The position numbers and the translations under genes were made by a program. Source: Methanoflorens sp963701995 (GTDB lineage Archaea > Halobacteriota > Bog-38 > Methanoflorentales > Methanoflorentaceae). Taken from it: a stretch of 64,000 bases of DNA. The stretch spans positions 1,736,001 through 1,800,000 of the forward strand of contig OY969693.1 in the NCBI GenBank assembly GCA_963701995.1. The letters are read 5' to 3'. Every line of letters starts with the position of its first letter. Within the stretch, counting starts at the first letter, position 1. The notes beneath the pieces are model-generated. The model did not search any database and was not told the DNA's origin. It saw only the letters and a program-made list of their open reading frames with translations. Below are positions 18,256 through 26,639 of the stretch, piece after piece.

Positions 18256-18726
18256 TTATATGTTCTGCTTCAGGTTCGATGCAAACTCTTCCGCATTTTT
18301 GAGGTCTTCAGCACTAGGTCTACCCTTGTTCATTCCCCCAAATAGTTTAAGGAAGCTATTGGTGTTAAAACCTTTACAACTGAATTCATCAACGATTATG
18401 TAACCTTTAGATTGCAGTTTTTCCCTGAGCAGCGAATGATCTTTGGCGACTTTGGCTTCTCCTGTAATTCCACTGGTTGAGAAAATGAATGCTTTCTTGT
18501 TGGTGACCTGTGGTAGTCTATCGGCAAGGCCAAGCAGATATTCATGGTGTTTGCCACCATATATCCCTGAGCCAAAGCCAATTAGGCTATACGCTTGAAG
18601 CTCTTCAAGGTTTACTTGCTGTGGCGTTTTTATTTGTGCATCAAGTACTTTTGCGAAGGCTTTAGCGATTTTCTCAGTATTATTGTGATGATAAGAATAT
18701 AAAACCAATAGAGATTTCATTGCCAT
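18256..18726 (-). CDS. Flavodoxin-family protein
   Basis: 156 residues. The FMN phosphate loop reads LLVLYSYHHNNTEKIAKAFA (canonical [LIV]-x-Y-x-S/T-x2-G/N-N-T), followed by SLIGFGSGIYGGKHHEYLL and FIFSTSG, the other flavin-contacting loops. Flavodoxins of this type carry single electrons at low potential or serve as quinone-like reductases. It is the third gene of a compact minus-strand operon behind two tiny proteins (18846-18998 and 18730-18849), 3 nt after the second. Confidence 0.88.
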   Translation of the reverse strand: MAMKSLLVLYSYHHNNTEKIAKAFAKVLDAQIKTPQQVNLEELQAYSLIGFGSGIYGGKHHEYLLGLADRLPQVTNKKAFIFSTSGITGEAKVAKDHSLLREKLQSKGYIIVDEFSCKGFNTNSFLKLFGGMNKGRPSAEDLKNAEEFASNLKQNI

Positions 18727-18729
18727 AAT

Positions 18730-18849
18730 TCAGAGCGTGCTGAATATAAAACGGAATATGGCCATAAGGCCGCAAACGCCCCCAACTGTTAAGGCGGAGC
18801 CAATAAAGAAGATAAATCCATATCTTGCTACGCTCTCTATTATCGTCAT
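18730..18849 (-). CDS. 39-aa single-helix membrane protein in flavodoxin operon
   Basis: ATG at 18849 with GGAGG 8-10 nt upstream; it overlaps the stop of the preceding small gene in ATGA and its TGA lies 3 nt before the flavodoxin ATG. The protein (MTIIESVARYGFIFFIGSALTV...) has one long hydrophobic segment or a tight hairpin. Coupling on both sides makes it a convincing real gene. It may tether the flavodoxin or a partner to the membrane (inference). Confidence 0.7.
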   Translation of the reverse strand: MTIIESVARYGFIFFIGSALTVGGVCGLMAIFRFIFSTL

Positions 18850-18998
18850 CGTTTGCCCTCCTCCGGGTCGGTATCTTCTTTAAACGTGCACTTCCTTAGG
18901 TTAACCAATATTTCGGGGGTGATTTGGTCATGTTTGGCGCATTTCATACCTAGCTTGTGGAGCTTACAGAAATAACATTGCGGTATCATAGCCGTCAT
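18846..18998 (-). CDS. 50-aa Cys/His-rich small protein in flavodoxin operon
   Basis: ATG at 18998; ends with an ATGA overlap to the small membrane protein. The sequence holds CYFCKLHKLGMKCAKHD, a possible Cys-Cys-His-Cys-His metal site (C-x2-C-x2-H-x5-C-x2-H), then a polar tail with one more Cys. Zinc or a redox cluster is possible. No family recognised. Confidence 0.65.
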   Translation of the reverse strand: MTAMIPQCYFCKLHKLGMKCAKHDQITPEILVNLRKCTFKEDTDPEEGKR

Positions 18999-19720
18999 AA
19001 TCCGAGCGTCTCTTTAACCACCTAGCTAGGCGTATACCAAAACCGTTATTGTATGCGCTGGACTTTATACATTTGGCGCTTTCGATGTCGTTAAGATTGT
19101 GCTGCTAATCATCATTTTGGGAAGTCGCTACGTGTGCTGCGTTAAGTAACATTTAAAGGCCGATCTTTGCTGGTCACAAGAGGTCAAAGTGTTACGATTT
19201 TGTGATGATCAACCATGGCGCGTTGTCGACAAACTGACAACGGAACTGCTGGTTGCACGGATGAGGATTCCAATCGGTGCGGCGCAGTTCTTCGGCAGTT
19301 CACAGAAGCGGCCCAGTGTTTTAAGCGCGCCCATTAAATATGCCCTGTAAGTCCGCTTTGTTGGAGAGATTCGTTCGTCCTGACAGCGGTTTACCCCTCT
19401 CGAAATCGGACAAGATAGGCGCTGAGATTGCTTGACGTGATCCACCGGTGACGTTCTAAATCAAAAGCATGACTGCCAGCTATGAGTTTTTGCAGTTTTA
19501 TAATTTTGTAAAAAGGCAAACGAAGGCTGTTTTGACGATATTGCGAGGTTAGGTTTATATAACAATTCCCGGGACGCTTTATATGGCCAAAGAAGCCTCT
19601 GCCGTCCCAGCAGGATGCCGCAGAACGCAAACCCCGCTTGCACCAACAGAATTCAGAGGTGAAGATCAATATGCCATACAAGGATAATGACAGGGCCCAC
19701 GAATTTTACGAGGTAAACGC
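18999..19720. other. 722-nt stretch without supported gene
   Basis: Open frames on the minus strand at 19209-19681 are not protein-like and lack ribosome sites. A phased AT/GC texture without repeats; upstream part may hold the promoter of the flavodoxin operon. Nothing recognised. Confidence 0.35.
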
Positions 19721-20402
19721 ATGAAAAAGTCCAAAGATACCGTAAAGCCAATGAATCTTGAGAAAGAGCCGGGGGAGCGAGAGCTTTGGGAGCAGCGACC
19801 GCGAATCCGACAAAGCCTATGGTGCCTTTCAGACGTACTTAAACCTGGGGATGGGCCATAGAACGTATGTTGCGGCTGCGAAAAAACTCGGAAAACACCG
19901 AAATTACGAGGCAGCTCTGCGTCAGTGGGCCAGCAAGTATCAGTGGCGTGCTCGCTGCCAGGCCTTTGATGCCGCACAGCTCGAAAGAGAGCGGGAAGAA
20001 GCAGAGCAGACCCGTCTGCAGGTCTTTGCAACCAGCTTCATGATAGGCAATTTCTTTCTTACTCACGTCGCGGACGATCTCAAACTATCGTGGCTTGGTG
20101 AGTGGGTCAATCCTGATACCGGCTTAAAAGAGAAATACACACCCAACGAGGCGTTTAGCGTCACACAAAAACTCAAGCTCTTAGCAAGGGGCTACGAAAT
20201 GGCGGTGCGAAACGCCTCTGCACGAAAGCAGGTCTTACTCGATCAGGGCACGAAGACCGTCGAGAAGACGGCGTTTGATGAGGCGTTCGACGAGATAATA
20301 GAGACAGACCCAGATCTACACGATGCCTACGTACGACTCATATCAGAAGCGCTTAAGAGATCACATTCAATCCGCGATAAAAAGCCGCGCGGTTCATGTT
20401 AA
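19721..20402 (+). CDS. Phage terminase small-subunit-like protein, frameshifted near its start
   Basis: ATG 19721 follows the ribosome site ACGAGGT. The first frame reads to ELWEQR; the remainder (ESDKAYGAFQTYLNLG...) is one base out, and deleting one C near 19803 joins them. The joined opening (W-E-x-R-x-E-S-x-K-A-Y-x-A-F-x-x-Y), then AAKKLGK and WASKYQWRARCQAFDA, is the familiar N-terminal DNA-binding pattern of head-tail phage terminase small subunits. The C-terminal half is helical (EKTAFDEAFDEII). No large terminase, portal or capsid gene follows, so it is an isolated remnant or an adopted DNA-binding protein. Confidence 0.6.
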
Positions 20403-20496
20403 CAGTACGGTGAAGGTGAGTTAGCTTTAGCTTAGCAGCGTGGACGGCTGAACAATCAAGAGAACCTATCAAGATGTGGTAGGAATATGAAGGTCT

Positions 20497-20727
20497 ATGC
20501 CAGCAGGAACGCCAACGCTTACTATCAAGAAGTGTCCGCAATGCGGAGAGGACGTTGAGATTTTCTCTTCGGATGCTAAGGTGCAATGCAGCACGTGCGG
20601 GGTAACGATATTTAACGACATGAACTTGTGTATTCGTTGGTGCGCCCGTGCAAAAGAGTGTTGGGGTTCTGAACTCTACGAGCAGTTTAAAAAGGCCGAC
20701 AACGAGCAAGTAGAAAAGTCGCCTTAA
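20497..20727 (+). CDS. Small conserved zinc protein with CIxWCxxAKEC motif
   Basis: 76 residues, ATG 20497 (also possible later start). A zinc ribbon (KKCPQCGEDVEIF...CSTCGVTIF) is followed by CIRWCARAKECWGSELYEQF. I recall a widespread group of small proteins with this exact order (often labelled phosphohydrolase without proof), found near redox and hydrogenase genes. The function is not established. It is convergent with the NAD(P)H oxidoreductase at 20771. Confidence 0.7.
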   Translation: MPAGTPTLTIKKCPQCGEDVEIFSSDAKVQCSTCGVTIFNDMNLCIRWCARAKECWGSELYEQFKKADNEQVEKSP

Positions 20728-20770
20728 CGTGATGCTTCGAAGTGGCACTCCAAAGTTAACCGAGAGAGGA

Positions 20771-21361
20771 TTAGGGAAAATAGCGGGCAACGACCGCTCG
20801 CACATGTTGAAGCCATTGGCAGCGTTGATCTTCAGTACTTGTCACCACCACACAGAACATTTCGCGGTAGAAGGTGCTAACGCCGCACAGGTCGAAAATG
20901 CAATTCTTCCACAGGAGTTCCAACGGATCGCCAAAGACATCCCGTTCCCGTTCCGGCCGGGTGTTGGAGGTATTAAACACGAGCGCGGCTTTGGCTTTTA
21001 GTAATCCGATTGGCACGCCTTCGCCTTGATCGCCTTCCAGAAACCGATATGCCACATCTGGCCGCAGAACGCGATCAATCCAGCCTCTCAAAATCGCGGG
21101 CGGCTGTCCCCACCAGTTTGGATGTACGATAATGATACCATCGGCTGTTGCGATTTCCTGGCAATGCGCCGCAATTTCAGACGGGAGCGGCGCACCTTTC
21201 GGAAACTCGGCGTGAAACAAGAGCGGATCAAAATGTTCCGCATACAGATCGTGGAATGTGACTTGATGTCCATGCTGTAGCAGGATAGTCATGGCAGTGT
21301 GTGCAATGGCATGGTTGAAACTCTGTGGGTTCGGGTGCGCCAGAATAATCGAAATGTTCAT
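20771..21361 (-). CDS. NAD(P)H oxidoreductase, flavodoxin-like fold (KefF/MdaB type)
   Basis: 196 residues. MNISIILAHPNPQSFNHAIA is the N-terminal FMN/FAD loop of the quinone reductase-like family; HPNWWGQPPAILRGWIDRVLRPDVAYRF is its most conserved block, and NTSNTRPERERDVFGDPLELLW the third loop. These flavoproteins reduce quinones or electrophiles with two electrons and can regulate potassium efflux. Divergent from the FAD protein at 21661. Confidence 0.9.
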   Translation of the reverse strand: MNISIILAHPNPQSFNHAIAHTAMTILLQHGHQVTFHDLYAEHFDPLLFHAEFPKGAPLPSEIAAHCQEIATADGIIIVHPNWWGQPPAILRGWIDRVLRPDVAYRFLEGDQGEGVPIGLLKAKAALVFNTSNTRPERERDVFGDPLELLWKNCIFDLCGVSTFYREMFCVVVTSTEDQRCQWLQHVRAVVARYFP

Positions 21362-21660
21362 GAAAATTCTCCTTAAGAATGGTTATGGACGCCTAAGTGT
21401 AAATGAAGAATCCTAGTGCTAGGAGACTGGATATGGTGTATTTTTTTAATGAACTGTGATTCCAAGATAAAGGGCAATCTTTAGCATATTGCACCTCAGA
21501 TCTGATATTTCCATACACTCACAAAGCTATATATGCGACTCCTAAAGCTTTTTACCGATCAGTTTGGCAATAATAGATGTAGTGGTTCCTTTGGCAAAAT
21601 TTCATAAAAAAATCCGAGCTAAGCGAAGATGTACTTGAAACCGGCGAGAGGGGTGAGCAT

Positions 21661-22932
21661 TTGCCTGGACCCGAAGACTACGATCTGATTATTGTTGGAG
21701 CCGGGCCTTCTGGGCTTTTTTGCGCCATAAACTCCATGCAGAATGGTAAAAAGATATTGGTTCTAGAAAGAAAGAATTCCCCAGGGCATAAGCTCCTGAT
21801 ATCAGGCTTTGGCCGCTGCAATATAACTCACAATGGTAATATTCAGGACTTTCTTGACCACTATGGAAATCATGGCAGGTTCCTGCGCCCGGCTCTTCTC
21901 GGCTTCACGAACCGCAATCTCATTTCTTTCTTCGAAGACCTGGGCCTGGGCATGGTCCAAGAAAGGGTAGGTAAGATATTCCCGGACACTATGCAGGCAA
22001 GAGATGTGCTGGATATCTTGACCCTACAATGCCAGGAATTGGGGGTAGTCATCAAGTGCAGTCAGGCTGTCAAGTCCATAACCAGGAGGGAGGATGGTTT
22101 TTTTGTGGGCTGTGTTGGTGGCAGCTATCGCTCCAAGCTGCTGGTGATAGCCACAGGGGGATGCTCATACCCAGCCACCGGATCGAGCGGAGACGGCTAC
22201 AGGTTTGCCGGCATCCTTGGCCACAGCATATCTGAGATCGGTCCGGCTCTAACCCCTATTCTCATAAAGGACTATCCTTTCTCTGAGCTAGCTGGTCTCT
22301 CGTTTTCGGATATGAAGATCTCGCTCTATCGCCATGCAAAAATCAAAGAACATCGGGGGGATATTCTATTCACCCATAATGGACTCTCGGGCCCAGGAAT
22401 TTTGGACTTATCCAGATATATCAGAGCAGAAGACGTAATTAAGCTCTCTTTTGTGCCGAAGGACAGACGAGAGGCACTGGAGGAATGGCTCGTGGAAAGG
22501 GCACGGCGCAATGGTGGAAGGAGCTTACGGTCTGTGCTGGCAAGTCTGCCTAACTTTGTGCCTCCTGGTGTGCCGCTCTCTCCCCGTTTGACAAAGAGGT
22601 TGCTGGAGATCTCGGGGATTGCCTCTGACCTGCAAATGGCTCAATTGACCCGAAAGATGCGAAATCGATTGATTGATAATTTGACAGGTCTACCTCTAGT
22701 CGTATCCGATGTTTGTGGCTTTGACCTGGCCATGTGCACCAGAGGTGGAGTGGAAACCGCTGAGGTCGATCCCAAAACCATGCAGTCCAGACTGGTCAAA
22801 GGACTTTATCTGGTGGGCGAGGTTTTGGATGTGGACGGGGATACGGGGGGCTATAATCTGCAAGCGGCATTTTCTACGGGAATGCTGGCTGCTAGGAGCA
22901 TCAAGAGCGATTTTGACAGAATTAGCGGCTAA
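21661..22932 (+). CDS. HI0933/BaiN-family FAD-dependent oxidoreductase
   Basis: 423 residues, TTG start at 21661 with GAGGGGTGA 8-15 nt upstream. The N-terminal dinucleotide motif is DLIIVGAGPSGLFCAINSM, followed by HKLLISGFGRCNITH, the characteristic signature of the HI0933 (YhiN) flavoproteins, and near the C-terminus GLYLVGEVLDVDGDTGGYNLQAAFSTG, the FAD-binding end motif. Some relatives reduce steroid or fatty-acid double bonds; the substrate here is unknown. Codon use and leader AT content resemble that of the disulfide reductase at 46768, a bit different from neighbours. Confidence 0.92.
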   Translation: MPGPEDYDLIIVGAGPSGLFCAINSMQNGKKILVLERKNSPGHKLLISGFGRCNITHNGNIQDFLDHYGNHGRFLRPALLGFTNRNLISFFEDLGLGMVQERVGKIFPDTMQARDVLDILTLQCQELGVVIKCSQAVKSITRREDGFFVGCVGGSYRSKLLVIATGGCSYPATGSSGDGYRFAGILGHSISEIGPALTPILIKDYPFSELAGLSFSDMKISLYRHAKIKEHRGDILFTHNGLSGPGILDLSRYIRAEDVIKLSFVPKDRREALEEWLVERARRNGGRSLRSVLASLPNFVPPGVPLSPRLTKRLLEISGIASDLQMAQLTRKMRNRLIDNLTGLPLVVSDVCGFDLAMCTRGGVETAEVDPKTMQSRLVKGLYLVGEVLDVDGDTGGYNLQAAFSTGMLAARSIKSDFDRISG

Positions 22933-22994
22933 GGCTCAATTAGATGATACTGAGGCACTCGATGCGCTCGTTTCGTCCTTCAGGAGTACCGAGA

Positions 22995-23141
22995 ATGACG
23001 GACATGAAAAAGAAAAACGTTACTCGTATTTTAGCCCCTTACGAAAGCGCTTGGTGTTATGTACGATTATCGATAGACAAGTCGGTGCGGAAAGTCGCAA
23101 GGCATGATCGCGGCAGGACTATCCGTCATAGGAATTGTTAA
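22995..23141 (+). CDS. Small basic protein, 48 aa, running into the 408-nt duplication
   Basis: MTDMKKKNVTRILAPYESAW..., overlapping the left edge of the duplicated segment (23091). The last 17 codons are read from the duplicated DNA. Weak call: no family, no clear ribosome site. Confidence 0.3.
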   Translation: MTDMKKKNVTRILAPYESAWCYVRLSIDKSVRKVARHDRGRTIRHRNC

Positions 23142-23498
23142 GAGCGTTATAGACATCGAGGGCATAGAGGGTTAAAAATGACATGCTGCCGTCCAAGTCA
23201 AACACAGATAGCGCGCGATGGCGTTAAGGGAATAATCATATCGACAATAGAGGTTAACGGCGCGCCCGAAACCGCGCTTATTGATAAAAATACGAGTTAC
23301 GTCGTCGCTAAGTATAATACGCTCCGGGGGGCGCTAAATGGACATGCCTATTTTTGCGATGCGGTCGCCAAATCCTACGTGATAAAAGACGCCTGGGATG
23401 ATGAGATAACCCTCATACCGCGCGACGAGAACGACCCCTATTATTTAGAGCGTGTCAAGATAAGCGCGGATAGGTGTTTTTAAAAATATGGCATTTTA
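23091..23498 (+). repeat. 408-nt exact duplication, copy A (copy B 54734-55141)
   Basis: Base-for-base identical by my line-by-line reading to 54734-55141. It carries a 23-codon frame (23104-23175, MIAAGLSVIGIVKSVIDIEG...), the 101-aa gene at 23178-23483, and the first three codons of a peroxidase gene (ATG GCA TTT). Here those codons run straight into TAA, so this copy is cut off from the peroxidase that follows copy B. No terminal inverted repeats or target duplication seen. Confidence 0.95.
23178..23483 (+). CDS. 101-aa protein of unknown function (identical to 54821-55126)
   Basis: Starts MTCCRPSQTQIARDGVKG and ends VKISADRCF. Mixed beta/alpha pattern, twin Cys at residues 3-4 and a lone Cys in HAYFCDAVAKSYV, acidic C-terminal half (DENDPYYLERV). 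ATG follows GAGGGTTAAAA, a ribosome site overlapped by the stop of the 23-codon frame. No family recognised. The identical second copy is followed 4 nt later by a peroxidase gene, so a redox link is possible. Confidence 0.6.
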   Translation: MTCCRPSQTQIARDGVKGIIISTIEVNGAPETALIDKNTSYVVAKYNTLRGALNGHAYFCDAVAKSYVIKDAWDDEITLIPRDENDPYYLERVKISADRCF

Positions 23499-23640
23499 AC
23501 TGATGAGGAATTTTCAGCAGAAAAGAAACGGTTGCTTGAACACAGGCAACTTGGCGCTATACTTTGTTCTTCCGCTAGAAGCCCTCTTAACCTCTCTAAA
23601 TAGGAATTATTATGCCAAAGTTCGCCACTTGCAAGAGCGT

Positions 23641-23685
23641 ATGCAATTCAAACCGACAACGGCGACTTCCGCCGTGTGAAGACGG
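23641..23685 (-). other. Degenerate tRNA-Val(CAC) 3' half (att-like)
   Basis: On the minus strand: CCGTC TTCACAC GGCGG anticodon arm followed by a decayed T-arm. Same sequence type as 27173-27218 and 50827-50871, but inverted relative to these. No 5' half nearby, so it is not a functional tRNA. Confidence 0.6.
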
Positions 23686-23968
23686 GGGTTTTTGCGCCTG
23701 CAGTGTCATTTTTACGTTGCTCGGAAGCGTTTCTTGACGTGCCTTTGGGCGACACTACTACAAGAAACGCGAGCATTCCGTCGTAGACCGTTTGGTAGAT
23801 CTGCGTTGGAAGACCCACTAATGATGCGAACGTATGGGGCAACCGAATCGTTGGATAGCTGTAGCCTGCTTTTGCGTGGTGGAGCGAGATTTTGCTGCCA
23901 TGAATCTCCAGCAGCTTGTGTTTTGGCGGCGCACCGTAAGTATATAGGGAGTGTTCAGCGGCTAGCAT
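23648..23968 (-). CDS. AbrB-like small protein of the SKISLHHAKAGYxYPTIRLP family (copy 1)
   Basis: The conserved core, KLLEIHGSKISLHHAKAGYSYPTIRLP...ALVGL...IYQTVYDGMLAFLVVVS, is shared with 26938-27258 and 50535-50933. The short beta-rich layout suggests an AbrB/SpoVT-like DNA-binding fold (inference). In all three copies the frame then runs, as here (TPVFTRRKSPLSV), through the 3' half of a tRNA, which shows that the ORF end is fused to an integration site. The upstream start is unclear. Confidence 0.5.
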   Translation of the reverse strand: MLAAEHSLYTYGAPPKHKLLEIHGSKISLHHAKAGYSYPTIRLPHTFASLVGLPTQIYQTVYDGMLAFLVVVSPKGTSRNASEQRKNDTAGAKTPVFTRRKSPLSV

Positions 23969-24031
23969 AGTATTTGAATGGTCGGCGCTGGCAGTTAATG
24001 ATTATGATTCGCCCCTGAGGACGTTTACACG

Positions 24032-24160
24032 ATGGCACGGCCAAAAGACAGGCACGAGAAAACTTTTCAGCGGCTGCGGCGAGACGTCATTGATGCTTTT
24101 GAGCGCGAGCAATGGGCTTTTGGCATAGCAGTGCTGGAATTTGCCCGCTTTGCCAAGTAG
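24032..24160 (+). CDS. 42-aa basic protein, MARPKDRHEKTFQRL family
   Basis: MARPKDRHEKTFQRLRRDVIDAF... has a short basic strand then an amphipathic helix, as in ribbon-helix-helix antitoxin-like or plasmid regulators (inference). A degenerate relative lies at 25424-25509 (REQTFQRLRQDVIDEERKW then stop). No ribosome site beyond ACACG. Confidence 0.4.
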   Translation: MARPKDRHEKTFQRLRRDVIDAFEREQWAFGIAVLEFARFAK

Positions 24161-24279
24161 TGGTTGTGAATGCGTGCGACTTAAGAAAGCGTAAAGACAC
24201 GCTACGGGACGGTTATTTTTTTTCGATTTCCTTTGATTTCTGGGGCCCGTTTAAGATCTGGGCTACTTACTACAGGCGT

Positions 24280-25137
24280 TCACACACTAACGTGCAGCAC
24301 GACGCGGAGCGCAGAGCCGATTAGGAAGGACACGAACGCGATGCCAAAACTCAAGACGAGCATCTGAGGGAAGCGGGACCAGAACCGCTGATTAAACAGA
24401 AACGCGTTGTAGACGCTGAAGAGCGCGATAATGATCAAGGCAAGCAGGAGCATACATGCGAGCGCGACTATATAAGAGGCGAAAAGGAAATACGGCGTAA
24501 CGAGGATTGCCGCGGTGAGCAGGTATGAGCCGCCCGTGTATCCCGCCGCTTTTGCTGCGCTGAGCGCCGCCGACTCCGATTGCTTTTCCAAATACTCAGA
24601 TGATGCCATTGAAAGCGCGCCCGTTACGCCGACGACAATCGCGGCAAGCGCGATGAGGGTAGTGCTCTGCAGTGCGAACGTAAATCCCGCGATGGCGCCG
24701 GTAACTTGGATAATCGCGTCATTGAGCCCTAAGACGAGCGCTCCTACATAGAGCAGCCGCTCTTCATCCATCGCATTTCTGAGCGCCGCGATGTGATTCA
24801 TCTCTTGCTTGGCGACGCGCGCTGCTTGTGGGACGGCGTTCGATAAGGAGGCGTATTGCCGTCGGATGAAAAAGTCGCGCAGCTTCATCATAAAGATGAT
24901 GCCAAAGGCCCGTGCGATCCAGTAGTATACGCGAAGCTCCACGGCGTTCGGGGCGACGTCTCGGCCGGTCGCCTCTTTCAAAAGCGCGTAGTATCTGAGC
25001 TCGTCTTGCGCGATATGGTTCAGCACCTCGCGATTCGGCGGCTCTTTTACCGTCTGGCCGAGCTTCTGGTAGAGCGCGTACTCGGTAATCTCCATTTGTT
25101 GGGCCCGAAGCGTCTTTTTCTGGATCCTTTTATCCAC
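24280..25137 (-). CDS. Ferritin-like domain fused to VIT1/CCC1 metal transporter
   Basis: 285 residues, GTG start at 25137 (AAGGAGG lies upstream but distant, so the start could be a few codons earlier). Residues 1-75: ferritin/rubrerythrin-like helices with candidate iron ligands (MEITEYALYQKL, HIAQDELRYYALL). Residues 100-285: VIT1/CCC1 domain with RVAKQEMNHIAALRNAMDEERLLYVGALVLGLNDAIIQVTGAIAGF and GVTGALSMASSEYLEKQSE, the conserved family blocks, and four to five helices. This fusion is known in prokaryotes and is thought to sense or oxidise iron and move Fe2+/Mn2+ across the membrane. Fits the iron theme of the window. Confidence 0.88.
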   Translation of the reverse strand: MDKRIQKKTLRAQQMEITEYALYQKLGQTVKEPPNREVLNHIAQDELRYYALLKEATGRDVAPNAVELRVYYWIARAFGIIFMMKLRDFFIRRQYASLSNAVPQAARVAKQEMNHIAALRNAMDEERLLYVGALVLGLNDAIIQVTGAIAGFTFALQSTTLIALAAIVVGVTGALSMASSEYLEKQSESAALSAAKAAGYTGGSYLLTAAILVTPYFLFASYIVALACMLLLALIIIALFSVYNAFLFNQRFWSRFPQMLVLSFGIAFVSFLIGSALRVVLHVSV

Positions 25138-25423
25138 GCGCTCGTTTTTGGCCAGGTAATCGCCTCCTTATCGACGTGCACTTTTTCATGACCGTTGCGC
25201 CTTAACTGTTTGCTGAGCAACACCCTTCTATCTCTATTTTGGGAAGTGAAGATGTTACAAAACTTGATAAAACTACTAATTTTGTAAAGTGACGGAACCT
25301 GCCGCGTGCCACGATTAGTATCTGTAATACGAGCAAAAAATCGTCGCCAAACGAACAACGCGCTCCGACAAACAAATCGCATGCCTTAAGGTGCTGCGGT
25401 TTCATTTGGTGGCAGACGGGCCA

Positions 25424-25509
25424 AAGGGCATGCGCGAGCAGACTTTCCAGCGGCTGCGGCAAGACGTCATTGATGAAGAGAGAAAGTGGCAGATCAGCGA
25501 CACTTACTA
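25424..25509 (+). pseudogene. Degenerate copy of the 42-aa protein at 24032
   Basis: FQRLRQDVID is encoded by DNA nearly identical to 24069-24102 (CAGCGGCTGCGGCRAGACGTCATTGATG, shown here only as a pattern of shared 18-20-mers). No start codon and an early TAG. Part of the otherwise gene-free gap 25138-25519. Confidence 0.5.
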
Positions 25510-25519
25510 GCGATTGTCT

Positions 25520-25768
25520 TTAATTACTCCGTGATCGCCAATAGCCAGCAATATCCGCTTTTACGAAAGCCGCTTTATAGGGGTTTTTTTCGCACCACCG
25601 ATCGTAGCAGTAATTAAACCGTGGATTGCTAATCTGCACCGTTGAGCACGGTTCACACTCAGGGCGGTCACGCTTTGCCCTAACAGCGGTTATCTTTCCA
25701 GTACCACAGCCATTGCATTGGTCAGGTGGATTCACTTCGTGTTTCTCTGAGTCTCCCATTTTTATCAC
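25520..25768 (-). CDS. Cys-rich small protein, 82 aa
   Basis: CNGCGTGKITAVRAKRDRPECEPC and later FNYCYDRWCEKNPYKAAF: six Cys in pairs that could bind zinc. Start ATG 25768 or codon 4 (MGDSEKHEV, better ribosome spacing). Reminiscent of virus or plasmid zinc proteins; not a recognised family. Confidence 0.5.
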   Translation of the reverse strand: MIKMGDSEKHEVNPPDQCNGCGTGKITAVRAKRDRPECEPCSTVQISNPRFNYCYDRWCEKNPYKAAFVKADIAGYWRSRSN

Positions 25769-25996
25769 ATCCTCACTAGTGACCTGTTTGCACTGCTATA
25801 TCGGTCTTCGCTATAGAAAGAAAGCTATTGCTGAGGCACGAGCCTTCGCAAAGACAACCGGCCGCAGCAACCACCGTAACCTATCACGCACGCTCGCCCG
25901 ATAGGCCGCTCTCGTTAGAATTTGCCGCCCTCGATGGCTAACTGAAGGCGCGTATGTGCTTCACATCGGCGGCGATTTCTTCTTGTATTTCCATAG

Positions 25997-26107
25997 TCAT
26001 CTTTTCGTCTCAGTCTCAGCGAAACGAGTCCATTTATTGCCTTTAATAGGTCGGCCTGGCACGTCCTCGCGTCGCTTCTTGATGTTCTTTTTAGATTTAG
26101 CTTTCAT
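25997..26107 (-). CDS. 36-aa highly basic protein, possibly coupled to a 20-aa frame
   Basis: MKAKSKKNIKKRREDVPGRP... ends in an ATGA overlap with a 20-codon frame (26000-25938, MTMEIQEEIAADVKHIRAFS). Overlap and composition suggest a tiny mobile-element operon; the evidence is thin. The rest of 25769-26205 shows no gene. Confidence 0.35.
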   Translation of the reverse strand: MKAKSKKNIKKRREDVPGRPIKGNKWTRFAETETKR

Positions 26108-26205
26108 TTTCTTATCAATCGCTAGGGCACCCACAGCTCAAGCGTTAACTGTCTGGTCCGCAGTGTGAGCAAGGAACCTTGCTTAAGTCGTTCTTCTTTC
26201 ATGAT

Positions 26206-26595
26206 TCATTTCTTACGCTTGCGGTACGCCTTCTGGCGGCACGCGTTTGAACAATAAAGATTGCTAGTCCGCGCTTCTACCAAGTAGGTGCGGCGCTCCC
26301 ATTTGTCATAGTACGGCACCTTTGGCATGCATTTACCGCACTCAATGCACGCGTTATGTTCGCGGCGGTGGCACTTCGTGCAATGCTTCACGTAAACCTT
26401 GTCACCACATACCGGACATACGCCAAAACTCGCAGGCGCAGATAAGGCTCTCGCGGCTGTCAAACCACAACAGACAACGTAGCTGCTACTAATTCGGCTA
26501 TAAAGATTTAAGGCTTTACTCGCAGTTTGCCAGGTGCGTGCCACAGTTGAGAGTTGCAACAACGCCGTCCTGTTGATGTTCTTGTGGCCAGGCAC
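26206..26595 (-). CDS. Zinc-finger protein with SNACRQKAYRKR tail
   Basis: The reliable part is the C-terminal 70 residues: CPVCGDKVYVKHCTKCHRREHNACIECGKCMPKVPY, then YLVEARTSNLYCSNACRQKAYRKRKK. The last motif is common in small zinc-finger proteins of plasmids, viruses and integrated elements. The N-terminal 58 residues look non-coding, so the start is probably internal, or lost by frame change just before the first Cys pair. Confidence 0.6.
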   Translation of the reverse strand: MPGHKNINRTALLQLSTVARTWQTASKALNLYSRISSSYVVCCGLTAARALSAPASFGVCPVCGDKVYVKHCTKCHRREHNACIECGKCMPKVPYYDKWERRTYLVEARTSNLYCSNACRQKAYRKRKK

Positions 26596-26639
26596 CTGCT
26601 GTAATCTTCTCGTGTTGGCTCATTACTGCGATGAGTACC

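Noticed and set aside
19209..19681. Minus-strand open frames of 78-96 codons
   Set aside because: No ribosome site, no protein-like pattern, mutually overlapping; judged chance frames.
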